NCBI GenBank assembly: GCA_934654625.1
Contig: CAKUGM010000015.1
Span: forward strand, 1-35,118
Origin: an uncultured Collinsella sp.
Lineage (GTDB): Bacteria > Actinomycetota > Coriobacteriia > Coriobacteriales > Coriobacteriaceae
Direction of reading: 5' to 3'
Length of the DNA: 35,118 nt
The position numbers were made by a program, and so were the translations under genes. Positions 24,170 to 32,424 of the stretch are shown one piece after another. The notes beneath the pieces were generated by a model. The model saw only the letters and a program-made list of their open reading frames with translations, ran no database searches and was not told the origin of the DNA. How positions within the stretch are numbered: the first letter of the stretch is position 1; every line of letters starts with the position of its first letter.

Positions 24170-24613
24170 GTGAACATTTTCAATAGATTGCCGTTCAGAA
24201 AGAAAGCGGACCAGCACGTACCATACAGCTGGGATGAAAGTGATCCAGAGCATTACACAGTGATCCATCACGTTTTATACGGATACTCTTCAAGCACTTC
24301 TGTCCCCCACGGATACGGCGAAGTATTCAGCGAGGAGGAAATCCGTGCAACTTTGGAAAAAGCGCGTGAGATGGTTGCAAATTTGAATCTCAACGTTGCA
24401 AATGCTGCGGCTCTCAACCGCGTTGTTGAATTAAAAGCAGCAAGGCTGTTTTTTGATCGCATTCTTGAACGTCACCAGTCAAATTTGTTGAGCGCCTATC
24501 GTATGCACAGTGACGTCATCCTTCAGAAGGATGAAATGGCGGCATTCATTCAACTTCGTGAATGTCAGCTTGATGAGATTCAGAAGCAAATTGATAAACT
24601 GACCAAAGACTAA
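24170..24613 (+). CDS. Small helical protein
   Basis: 147 aa from GTG 24170, chosen because AAGGAGG stands 8 nt upstream; an ATG at 24131 lies too close to the -10. A short N-terminal segment with tyrosines and histidines (VPYSWDESDPEHYTVIHHVLYGY) is followed by long amphipathic helices (EEEIRATLEKAREMVANLNL, ECQLDEIQKQIDKLTKD). No family is recognised. It lies 20 bp before the next gene and is probably co-translated with it. Confidence 0.75.
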   Translation: MNIFNRLPFRKKADQHVPYSWDESDPEHYTVIHHVLYGYSSSTSVPHGYGEVFSEEEIRATLEKAREMVANLNLNVANAAALNRVVELKAARLFFDRILERHQSNLLSAYRMHSDVILQKDEMAAFIQLRECQLDEIQKQIDKLTKD

Positions 24614-24633
24614 CTTAAAGGGAGGAAATTTAT

Positions 24634-25518
24634 ATGTACATGCCGTTCTATTCTTTCGCTGCTCCGACTAAGTCGATGCAAAGCACCCAAAAGATTATGC
24701 GGACGATTAAAAGCACACGTATTTTTTCACTCTTTGTTACAGTGATCACAGTTTTGTGCGATTTGTCGCAGATACGCTATTTTTCCGATTTGACATTGAA
24801 CGATTCGTTTTTTGCTAGCATGGGAGTCAGTTTAGTTGTCGTGCTTGGCCTGGATGTGTCAATGTTTATCCTCGGCTGCATTTTCGATGAGTATAGGAAA
24901 ACAAGTGGGGCCAACAAAAAAACATTCCTACTTTCAGGAATCGGTCTGATTTGTGTCTTTGTGTTTTCCTATCTGATCTATATTACCCTTGCGTTGCCGG
25001 TCCTGCTTGAACAGTCGGCTAATGGTGAAACACCGTTCTTTGGGCGTCTACTGATTCCAGTGGCTTCATCGCTGTTGGCGTTTTTTAGTTCAATTTGCTG
25101 GAACCCTAAAGAAGCGCAGATCCAAGCCCTACAGAATGAGAAAGTGAACGTTGAAGCTGATATTGCTTCCGCGAAAAACACCATTGCGAAGATCGATCGC
25201 GATTTTCAGAAGCTCGATGTGGTTACCTATGAAAACGCCCAGGCAGAACGTGTTTTGGATTCGCTCCTGGCACAGGTCAAGGCAGCTACTTTCGATGCCC
25301 GTATTCTCCTTGCAAAGGAGTTGGGCAGTACCGCCTCAGCTGATGAATTACTTTCAGAAGCTGGTTTGTGCGATACTTTTTGGGAGACAGCGCGGGCCAA
25401 GCTATGCACCTCTGATGCGCTCTTTCCTAGCGGCAACCCCGTCAAAGAAGTACCTGAAGCTTCTCCCACTGCGGATTCAAACTCCATGCCGGGCATTTCG
25501 CTTGATTTAACAGCCTGA
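24634..25518 (+). CDS. Four-TM protein with cytoplasmic coiled coil
   Basis: 294 aa. Hydrophobic segments lie near 30-50, 58-80, 98-120 and 130-155, followed by a coiled coil from about 165 to 225 (QIQALQNEKVNVEADIASAK) and a disordered Pro/Ser tail. GGGAGG stands 8 nt before ATG 24634. The layout (membrane stem plus coiled coil next to an OmpA-like lipoprotein gene) recalls MotA/ZorA-type stators in outline, but I see no MotA family motif, so this stays an analogy. Confidence 0.75.
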   Translation: MYMPFYSFAAPTKSMQSTQKIMRTIKSTRIFSLFVTVITVLCDLSQIRYFSDLTLNDSFFASMGVSLVVVLGLDVSMFILGCIFDEYRKTSGANKKTFLLSGIGLICVFVFSYLIYITLALPVLLEQSANGETPFFGRLLIPVASSLLAFFSSICWNPKEAQIQALQNEKVNVEADIASAKNTIAKIDRDFQKLDVVTYENAQAERVLDSLLAQVKAATFDARILLAKELGSTASADELLSEAGLCDTFWETARAKLCTSDALFPSGNPVKEVPEASPTADSNSMPGISLDLTA

Positions 25519-25537
25519 TAGCTTTCCCTGCACAAGT

Positions 25538-25582
25538 TTTCTCTCCGCTTTTATCGACTGTGATTTTGAATGGTGGTAGAGT
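25538..25582 (+). promoter_or_regulatory. Shared-box promoter of the lipoprotein unit
   Basis: TTTCTCTCCGC (25538-25548) followed at offset 29 by TAGAGT (25577-25582), 46 nt before ATG 25629. Confidence 0.7.
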
Positions 25583-25628
25583 TTATGTGTACTGAATGGG
25601 GAAACCAACGATAGGGGGATTTTTGATT

Positions 25629-26864
25629 ATGAATGCTATTTCTTTTAAAAAATGGGTCTCTACTATTCTTCTGCTGGCCATCACGATTTCCCTTTGCGGC
25701 TGCAGCACCAACCGTACAGCGGCTAGTCAGGATGAACACCTCACAACTACAACGGCGTTTATTGTTCTGAACGGGTCGAACGTACCAGCGTTGAATAGTA
25801 GCGCTATTGCCTCGTTTGTGGATACTCCACAAGACGGTGACCGGAGTATTCTTATCGTGCCAGACGGCAATCCGTCAATCACAACATTTAGTTTTGACTC
25901 TACCGCCAAAAACGTGACTTATGCAGCTGCAGAGTCCAAAAAATGGTACAAAGAAATCTGTTCTTCAATCGTCGAGGCAAGGCCGGATGATCCCGACACA
26001 GATTTGCTCTCAGCGATTTTACTTGCGGCTAATGAGCTAAAGGCCTCTGATACACAGGCCCGTCACCTGATGCTCCTTTGTAATGGCTTGAATACGGCAC
26101 CCATGTTAAACTTTGCCGAGACGTCTTTCTGGAGCGATGCTTCAGACATTGACGAGATCATCAGTCAGCTCCTAAAGCTTAATTACCTTTCGGCGGATCT
26201 TCTAGAAGATGTAGACGTCACTTGGGCATACTTAACTTCTACCAGCGGCGTTCAAGATAGCTTATCTCCATCAATGCAGACTCGCCTTTCTTCTTTCTGG
26301 AGCGCTTATTTCGAGGCGTGTGGTGCAAAAAGCGTAATCTTTAAAAAAGACATGTTAACGGGCCTTGCTGCCGATGACGTTCCCCCCATCCAGGTGGTTA
26401 ATGTGGAACCTGATTCGGTCGTCCTTCCCGATGCCTCTGCAGATGCAGCTAAGGCAGAGGAACCAACCCTGACCCTAGACACACAGACACTGGCATTTAA
26501 CGCCGATAGTGCCGATTTTGCCAATCCGAGCGCTGCATGGCAAACCCTGGATGAAGCAGCTGCACAGCTCTGTGCAGCCAGTACCAACGGCAGTCAATTT
26601 TTGATTGCTGGATCTGTTGCGGCAGTTGGAAGTAACGATCCGGATACGTCCATGCAGCTCTCAATTTCAAGAGCGCAGGTGGTGCAAAGTGCTCTGCTTG
26701 AAAAGGGAGTTCCGCAAACAGCTATCGCAACAGTTCTAGGATTATCAACCTACCCTTCGCCACTGAGGTCGTATAATGAAGAGCAAAACCGAGCTGTGTA
26801 TATCGTTGACACGTCAACAGCGCTTGCGCAGACACTACTGAGCATTGGAACCATTTCTTCCTAA
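25629..26864 (+). CDS. Lipoprotein with C-terminal OmpA-like domain
   Basis: 411 aa from ATG 25629 (GGGGG about 10 nt upstream). The signal peptide ends in lipobox LCGC with Cys25 as the lipidated residue, so the protein is held on the outer face of the cytoplasmic membrane. Residues 45-260 may form a Rossmann/von Willebrand-like domain (AFIVLNGSN; TDLLSAILLAANEL; RHLMLLCNGLN). Residues 300-405 match the OmpA/MotB peptidoglycan-binding fold, with LSISRAQVVQSALLEKGVPQ and EEQNRAVYIVDTS. The Asp of the usual GHTD motif seems replaced by Ala, while the Arg of LSxxRA is kept, so wall binding may be altered. It could couple the neighbouring membrane protein to the wall. Confidence 0.82.
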   Translation: MNAISFKKWVSTILLLAITISLCGCSTNRTAASQDEHLTTTTAFIVLNGSNVPALNSSAIASFVDTPQDGDRSILIVPDGNPSITTFSFDSTAKNVTYAAAESKKWYKEICSSIVEARPDDPDTDLLSAILLAANELKASDTQARHLMLLCNGLNTAPMLNFAETSFWSDASDIDEIISQLLKLNYLSADLLEDVDVTWAYLTSTSGVQDSLSPSMQTRLSSFWSAYFEACGAKSVIFKKDMLTGLAADDVPPIQVVNVEPDSVVLPDASADAAKAEEPTLTLDTQTLAFNADSADFANPSAAWQTLDEAAAQLCAASTNGSQFLIAGSVAAVGSNDPDTSMQLSISRAQVVQSALLEKGVPQTAIATVLGLSTYPSPLRSYNEEQNRAVYIVDTSTALAQTLLSIGTISS

Positions 26865-26884
26865 AAATTCCATATTTTGTTTGG

Positions 26885-27445
26885 ATGGTGATTTGTGTGT
26901 GTGATTTTCCGTTTCATAGTAACAAATTGTTCAAGGGCAATTTAGTAAAACTCAAAATAAAAACAGGCGCTCCAAGAATGGGCCTTTCCCGTGTGACTGA
27001 AGAGCAGACACTGGAAATAAGCCGTGATGGCAGCGTTCGCTTTGAAAAATCTAATATTTTAGATACAGAAGAAACGAGAGAGCTTCTTTCTCCAGACGCA
27101 ACGGCAAATATTTTTACTGCATTCAAAGATTTTTTTACAATGCACACATTGCCAGAGTGCCAGTGCTCAAACCGGCAGTGGTGGGGTATTACTCTTACCA
27201 CAGACATTGGTGATATTTATTTTTACAATTCCAGTGACAGTGAGGTTTTTTCATCTTGTGGCCAAAACTTGATCCGCCTACTGCAAAAAAATCTGACGAT
27301 AAACCATTTGTTTATCCTTGAAAAGCCTGAATTAAATATAGAAGCTAGTGATGGTACCTCAGAAATTACACACCACGAGATGGTTTCTGACTTGCTAAAA
27401 AGTTTTGAGTTTGATAAAACCAAATATCGCAATATATTGTTTTAG
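26885..27445 (+). CDS. Uncharacterised 186-aa protein
   Basis: No family is recognised. Soluble, beta-rich at the start (LVKLKIKTGAPRMGLSRVTE), with DIGDIYFYNSSDSEVF in the middle and a helical end. The start is uncertain: ATG 26885 lacks a good ribosome site, whereas GGATGGTG could serve GTG 26897. It follows the lipoprotein gene by 20 bp without its own box, so it belongs to that unit. Confidence 0.65.
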   Translation: MVICVCDFPFHSNKLFKGNLVKLKIKTGAPRMGLSRVTEEQTLEISRDGSVRFEKSNILDTEETRELLSPDATANIFTAFKDFFTMHTLPECQCSNRQWWGITLTTDIGDIYFYNSSDSEVFSSCGQNLIRLLQKNLTINHLFILEKPELNIEASDGTSEITHHEMVSDLLKSFEFDKTKYRNILF

Positions 27446-27458
27446 AGGTGAGGCAGAT

Positions 27459-27557
27459 ATGAAACCGAACCCTCATCAAGATTGCCAGCCAGGAAAACTT
27501 CCGAAAGGAAGTTTTGAGCGGCTATTGGCGAATCTTGCGTTAAGAGAGAAAAACTGA
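27459..27557 (+). CDS. Small 32-aa protein candidate
   Basis: ATG 27459 with GAGGTGAGG just upstream encodes 32 residues, basic overall, ending in the amphipathic helix GSFERLLANLALREKN. It starts 13 bp after the previous stop, as an operon gene would. There is no recognised family; a chance frame cannot be excluded. Confidence 0.45.
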   Translation: MKPNPHQDCQPGKLPKGSFERLLANLALREKN

Positions 27558-27701
27558 TTTATGAGCACAAGATAAATTTGAAAAAGGCTTGGTTGTCAAT
27601 GTTATAACGCCTAAGCGTGTGTTATAATACCTACATGAGGACGATTATCTATTTTTTATTGTGAACAGCGTAAAAATATTCTATAACCAACTAACTTGAT
27701 T
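27558..27701 (+). other. Spacer before the RyR/kinase unit
   Basis: No gene is seen. TTATAAC and GTTATAA form an inverted repeat (27602-27608, 27621-27627); the second half overlaps a TATAAT (27623-27628), but the nearest -35-like TTGTCA is 24 bp away, so a promoter here is doubtful. Confidence 0.4.
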
Positions 27702-27746
27702 TTTTTCTCCACACCTCATGCACTCCTTCCCCGAAAATGCTACCAT
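27702..27746 (+). promoter_or_regulatory. Shared-box promoter of the RyR/kinase unit
   Basis: TTTTTCTCCAC (27702-27712) followed at offset 29 by TACCAT (27741-27746), 47 nt before ATG 27794. It should drive four genes to 34389. Confidence 0.68.
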
Positions 27747-27793
27747 ATCCACATGGAAAGCAACCACAGCCATTCGGAAAGGAGAAGCTGACT

Positions 27794-28021
27794 ATGTGGA
27801 ATTTTGAAACTGAACTTTCGGTGCGGGATTGCGTGCGTGGTGTTGTTGTTAGCAACAGAGCAGGAGTCTGCCATCTGCTGTTGGAGACAGGGGAGAGTGC
27901 TGTCGCGTTTTTTGGTGGCATAAGTGAACAGACGGAAGTGCTCTGTACTGTGTTGAAGCTGCCGCACGATGGAAAAGAACTGCTTGTCAGCATCGACTGT
28001 GACGATAGTCTGGCAGCATAA
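27794..28021 (+). CDS. Small beta-barrel-like protein
   Basis: 75 aa from ATG 27794 (AAAGGAG 9 nt upstream). Alternating hydrophobic pattern and glycine turns (VRDCVRGVVVSNRAGVCHLL...GESAVAFFGGISEQ...) suggest a small OB/S1-like barrel, which might bind nucleic acid or nucleotides. It is first in the unit with the RyR protein and the kinase-nuclease. The fold is a guess from pattern only. Confidence 0.65.
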   Translation: MWNFETELSVRDCVRGVVVSNRAGVCHLLLETGESAVAFFGGISEQTEVLCTVLKLPHDGKELLVSIDCDDSLAA

Positions 28022-28074
28022 TGCCATAAAGGCGAAGAACAAAAAACAATTACATAGAAAAGGAGAAAAATACT

Positions 28075-28383
28075 ATGGATAAAACTTATATTCCCAATCC
28101 CATGGATACCTCTGATGTGACCCTCTCCCCGGCACTTGTAAAGCTGGCGAATCTGTTGAGTGCTAACGTCCACGACGTATGGGCCGTTGGCCGCATCAAG
28201 GAGGGCTGGACCTATGGCCCGGCAAGGGATGACGCCAGGAAGGAAACCCCCTGTATGGTTCCGTTTGAGGAGCTTTCCGACAGTGAAAAGGCCTATGATC
28301 TGAACACGGCCTTTGAAACATTGAAGGTTCTTGTGAAGCTGGGATATACCATCACCCCGCCGCAGGAAGAAACGGCCAAGTAA
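28075..28383 (+). CDS. Stand-alone RyR-domain protein
   Basis: 102 aa, almost entirely one RyR domain: IPNPMDTSDVTLSPALVKLA, then NVHDVWAVGRIKEGWTYGP, a PCMVPFEELSDSEKAYDLNT stretch and ETLKVLVKLGYTI, the conserved order of that family. RyR domains, first described in ryanodine receptors, occur in bacterial conflict genes and are thought to bind a ligand, perhaps a nucleotide or modified peptide. The next gene has a second RyR-like region. AAAAGGAG precedes the ATG. Confidence 0.92.
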   Translation: MDKTYIPNPMDTSDVTLSPALVKLANLLSANVHDVWAVGRIKEGWTYGPARDDARKETPCMVPFEELSDSEKAYDLNTAFETLKVLVKLGYTITPPQEETAK

Positions 28384-28398
28384 CGGAAGGAGACGGTC

Positions 28399-31300
28399 AT
28401 GGCCTATGTAAAAGAAGAAGCCCTGCAAAAACGCATTCCACTTGCGCAGGGTGCAGAGCTAAGCATTGACGGTAGAGGAGGAGAAAAATTCCTGATCCGT
28501 GAATTGATCGGCGCAGGTGGGACTTCATTGGTATACGATGCCGTACTGTTCCGTACAGACGGAAGCCGGGTAACAGGCGTGCTGAAAGAATTTTACCCGC
28601 AGGTGACCGGTGGCACAAGTTACACGTTTTCTATGCTTCTTCACTATATGAACGTGCGGCGTAAGTCGAATGGAACGTTGAACATTCCGGCAGAGTTGCG
28701 GGAGGGACAGCGCAAGCGTCTGGAAGAAGTGAACCGCCATCTGCATGAGATCAAGTCTGAGGGCCTTGGACTGCGGCATTTCATCCCCAACATGGAGGTT
28801 TTTACATGTGGGAAAGTACCCTATCTCTTTACAGCAGAGAGCTACTCCGGTGAAACGCTGGCGCAATTCTGCCAGAAGCAGGCATGGACTTGCCCGACAG
28901 AGACAACACTGCGGCAGATTTTGAATGCAATCTACGCGTTAGCTTGTGCCGATGCGCAACTTTGTGCTGCTGGAGCTATGCTGCTGGACATCAAGCCGGA
29001 AAATATCCTGATGGTCTATCGGAGCACCCCCAACGGCCTACGCAAAGATGCATTTCTGGACACAGTAAGTCTGTTTGACGTAGAGTCTATCGTGCTGAAA
29101 AATCAGGTTGGCAGCAAAGACCTGATGCTGCCATTCTCTGCAGGCTTTACAGCACCTGAACTTGGCGGATATATGTCCAGCGCACGCCGGAACATTGGAG
29201 AGTCAGCGGATGTCTACGCAATGGCGGCTACATTGTTTTATTGCCTGACGCAAAAGCTGGTATGGCTTGACACGGCACAGGGGTATGCAGAGGCTTTACA
29301 GAACGGGCCTTTTGGGGCTGTCTTGACAGACGAACAGCGGACAGCGCTGGGAAGTTTGTTGGCACGAGCACTTGTTTATGAGCCAGAGCATCGTATGCAG
29401 GCCCCGGAAGCGTTTGCAGTTATGATGGAAAAAGTCCTGCATGCAGCGCAGACTTCCGCGGCAGAACAGCTTGCCGACAGACGCCGCAAAATGCAGGAAC
29501 AGCTTTCGGATGCACTGGTGGGCCTGCTGTACAAGTGGCCGCTTTTTGCCTACGGCAGGGCCGAAGACCAGGATGTTCGCGTGTTGATCGTTGCAGAAAA
29601 GAGCACGGTTTTGAAGCAGGCCATGAACGCGGTGTTCAGCAGCTGCCATGTGCTGGGGCATCAGGTCCATGTGCTGGCAGCGGCCCCGCAGGCGGAGACG
29701 GCAGTCAGAGAGTGGATGTGCGGCATTGACCACGCAGAGGATTGGTTCTGCTGCCAGGACGAGCCGCAGCCCTATGACTGGAAGAAAAAGCTGGGCGCAG
29801 TGAGCTGGCTGGAACTCAAGCCGGAGGAAGATACTGTGCAGAGAGCCGCTGCGCAGTTTGCCCCCGGCTCGGTGCTGGTACTGCTGGACGACGATGCGGC
29901 AGCAAGAGAGATCGCAAGGGCGATTCCGGCTCCGGAGGCGGGCAAGCGCCTGTGCGCGTACACCTGCATAGAAGGCGGCCAGAGCCTGTACGCCGAGGCC
30001 GACGGAAGCCGTGTGTTTGTACGCCTTACCCCAGATGACGTAGAGGATGCCTATTCTGCCGCAGCGGAAAGCATCGCCTTCAATGCGCACCTTTTGTATG
30101 AGCGGCAAAAGAATCCGTCCAGCAGCCTGCTGGAAATCCGGCATAACTTTGAGGATTACTATAATAAAGCGGCCTCCTTCGATACCGCGCTGGCCGTAAA
30201 GTGCCGACTGTTTTCTATTCATGTGCCATGGTCAGATGACCCGGAAAAGGACAGCCGAAATTTTGAGGAAGCACTGAAGGAAAATCCGGAAGCAATCCGG
30301 GAGCTTGCCTGGGTCGAGCATCGACGCTGGGTGGCCAGCAAGATTCTGAACGGGGCCCGGGCGCTGCCGGAAAAAGATTTTGCCTATCTGAAAAAGGGCG
30401 GAGCCAACGGAAGCGGCACAAATTTCAAGAAGGATGGCGTGCTGTATCACGCCTATCTGGTGCCCAGTGCGCTGGACGAGGTGCGCCCGGAAGGCTGGCA
30501 GACCGCCGTCGAATGGCGCGACAGCAGCCGGGACGCAGAAATCCCGCAGGAACTGGATGCACTGTCCCACAACGGTGCGGCATTGGCCAGAATGTTTGCT
30601 GCGACGGCAAAAAAGAATCTTCCAACGGTAAAACGCTGGCTGAAGGATTTCGAGGAAGCGCTGGAGGAACTGACCCTGGAGCTTGATGGAGCCGCAGCTG
30701 TAGAACTGGAAAGTCACAAAAAGAGTCTGCTGCACTGCATCGAAAAGCTGTTGGGACCCGATGCACAGCAGGCAAATGCTGCTTACTACCAAATCGAAAA
30801 TGTGCAAATGAATCGGTTCCTGCAAGCACAGCTTCCAGCATCGGAGGAAGCTGTGGCGCGGTTTGAGCTTCTGGATAAGCGGCTGTTTGCGATTTTGTAC
30901 AGCATTTCTCCGGTGGAGCCGAAAGCGTTGGACGATGTCCTGATTGAGAACATCGGATTCCAGCTGCGGGCCAAGCCGATGGTGCTGGCCAAGCTGCTGG
31001 GCACGGAGGATCTACAGGCCAATCTTGCCCCGGTACGGACGTTTGAAGTCTCTAAACTGATTTACATTGCGCAGGCAAACAACAGCAGCACTGCGGAAAA
31101 ATACGTTCGAATCGTTGAGGATGCGGTAGCTGCCCTGCGGCATTATGGTGCTGGTGTGGATGTGGAACTTCGACTTATTGCGGGAGAGCAGACAGAAATT
31201 CCAACAGCGCACGGCTTGCAGGTTCAGACCATTCCGGCTGAGGAAGCACCGGAAGAGGTGATGCGGCATGCATTGCAAGGCGTGGAGATTTTGGATCTGA

Positions 31301-32421
31301 CGAACGGACAGGAAGATCTATGCACTCTTGCAGGAATCTATGCAGAATGTGCGATGCTCGTACAGCGGGACGGGGCTTTCCGTGCTCTGCGGGGGAAAGT
31401 TCCTGCGCAGATGCCAATCCTCCAGCCGTGGGATGTGGACGGGTTGTTCCGACTTTCCGGTGCGATGCCGCACAAAGAGGACGATACGCAGACAAAAATC
31501 GACTATGAAAAAGTAAATACTCTGTATCGTCAAATTTTGGAGAACTTTGGCCGCGCAGCGTTTTACGACATTTGCCGGGATTTTGCCGAGGCGTACAGCA
31601 AGCAGTCGGTAACACGTCTCTCACAGCAGGCAGGACAGGACACACAGACACAAACATACAATATGCCGACAGAACAGTGGCAGATACTGGAACCGTTGAT
31701 GCAAAAGCTGAAAAAGAGCAAGTATATTCTGAATCTGACGACTGTTACAGAATCCGGACAGGTAAAAATTGCGTTTATAGTTGGGAAGAAATGTGGTGTG
31801 AGTTTGGGCTATGTCCTGGAAAACTGTATAGACCACAGAAGCGTTCTGAAAGATTTTGGCATGGCACAAAATATGTTTGTCATCCATACGGAACCCACAG
31901 TTGTACGAGTACCGGCTGCCCAAAAGGCCGTTGTGAAACTTTTACAGGCGCAGGGCTGTTTACAGTCCAAGACTGTTGACGGTAAGCTCGAAATTTCCGC
32001 TATGGCACCGGAGGTACACGCGTTGCTGGAGAAATACGGCAATGCGCTGGAAGGTGGCGTATTTGCCAATCTGCAGGGAAATACGCGGTTCAGCGATGAG
32101 AAGATAAGCTACGAATACAAATGGGGCAGCGGCACGCTCAATGAGCTGGACGTTGTGGCCGTGATGGATAAAGAAAAGTTGGTGCTTATCAGCTGCAAAG
32201 CGTGCCGTCAGTTGGAAATCGCGTTTGTGGACGAAATAGCTATCCGTGCTGCCAGTCTGCGCGTGGGTGCAATCCCGGTTCTGGTCTGTTCGGAATTGCA
32301 GCCAGGCGACAAAAAAGCGTTCCGTGACCGTTGCCGTTCACAGGGCGTGGTTCTGGTTGATGCTGCCAATATGGACAAAGTAGCGGAAGAAATCTGCTGC
32401 GTCGCAGAAAGCGAGGCGTAA
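28399..32421 (+). CDS. Giant protein kinase-Rossmann-RyR-DUF1887-like nuclease protein
   Basis: 1340 aa, cytoplasmic. Residues 30-350 are a Ser/Thr kinase: Gly loop GAGGTSLVY (38-46), Lys63 in VLKEFYP, catalytic DIKPEN (197-202) and FDVE (226-229) in place of DFG. A TrkA-N-like Rossmann segment follows (about 390-530, RVLIVAEKS; GSVLVLLDDD), then an RyR-like part around 630-700 (LAWVEHRRWVASKILNG). Residues 830-1150 resemble nothing certain; a CARF-type sensor is possible (KLIYIAQANNSSTAEKYVRI). The C-terminus (about 1200-1310) matches DUF1887/Card1-type PD-(D/E)xK nucleases: NELDVVAVMDKEKLVLISCK, with Asp1251 and Lys1267 as likely active-site residues. AAGGAG lies 6 nt before the ATG. I infer a ligand-sensing kinase that controls its own nuclease and perhaps partner proteins. 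Confidence 0.85.
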   Translation: MAYVKEEALQKRIPLAQGAELSIDGRGGEKFLIRELIGAGGTSLVYDAVLFRTDGSRVTGVLKEFYPQVTGGTSYTFSMLLHYMNVRRKSNGTLNIPAELREGQRKRLEEVNRHLHEIKSEGLGLRHFIPNMEVFTCGKVPYLFTAESYSGETLAQFCQKQAWTCPTETTLRQILNAIYALACADAQLCAAGAMLLDIKPENILMVYRSTPNGLRKDAFLDTVSLFDVESIVLKNQVGSKDLMLPFSAGFTAPELGGYMSSARRNIGESADVYAMAATLFYCLTQKLVWLDTAQGYAEALQNGPFGAVLTDEQRTALGSLLARALVYEPEHRMQAPEAFAVMMEKVLHAAQTSAAEQLADRRRKMQEQLSDALVGLLYKWPLFAYGRAEDQDVRVLIVAEKSTVLKQAMNAVFSSCHVLGHQVHVLAAAPQAETAVREWMCGIDHAEDWFCCQDEPQPYDWKKKLGAVSWLELKPEEDTVQRAAAQFAPGSVLVLLDDDAAAREIARAIPAPEAGKRLCAYTCIEGGQSLYAEADGSRVFVRLTPDDVEDAYSAAAESIAFNAHLLYERQKNPSSSLLEIRHNFEDYYNKAASFDTALAVKCRLFSIHVPWSDDPEKDSRNFEEALKENPEAIRELAWVEHRRWVASKILNGARALPEKDFAYLKKGGANGSGTNFKKDGVLYHAYLVPSALDEVRPEGWQTAVEWRDSSRDAEIPQELDALSHNGAALARMFAATAKKNLPTVKRWLKDFEEALEELTLELDGAAAVELESHKKSLLHCIEKLLGPDAQQANAAYYQIENVQMNRFLQAQLPASEEAVARFELLDKRLFAILYSISPVEPKALDDVLIENIGFQLRAKPMVLAKLLGTEDLQANLAPVRTFEVSKLIYIAQANNSSTAEKYVRIVEDAVAALRHYGAGVDVELRLIAGEQTEIPTAHGLQVQTIPAEEAPEEVMRHALQGVEILDLTNGQEDLCTLAGIYAECAMLVQRDGAFRALRGKVPAQMPILQPWDVDGLFRLSGAMPHKEDDTQTKIDYEKVNTLYRQILENFGRAAFYDICRDFAEAYSKQSVTRLSQQAGQDTQTQTYNMPTEQWQILEPLMQKLKKSKYILNLTTVTESGQVKIAFIVGKKCGVSLGYVLENCIDHRSVLKDFGMAQNMFVIHTEPTVVRVPAAQKAVVKLLQAQGCLQSKTVDGKLEISAMAPEVHALLEKYGNALEGGVFANLQGNTRFSDEKISYEYKWGSGTLNELDVVAVMDKEKLVLISCKACRQLEIAFVDEIAIRAASLRVGAIPVLVCSELQPGDKKAFRDRCRSQGVVLVDAANMDKVAEEICCVAESEA

Positions 32422-32424
32422 GGC

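Noticed and set aside
24634..26864. Zorya (ZorA/ZorB) assignment
   Set aside because: Only the general outline fits; no MotA motif, no ZorC/D/E partner, and the OmpA part is on a lipoprotein.
27592..27628. TTGTCA/TATAAT promoter before the RyR unit
   Set aside because: The spacer is 24 bp; the shared-box promoter at 27702-27746 is better placed.
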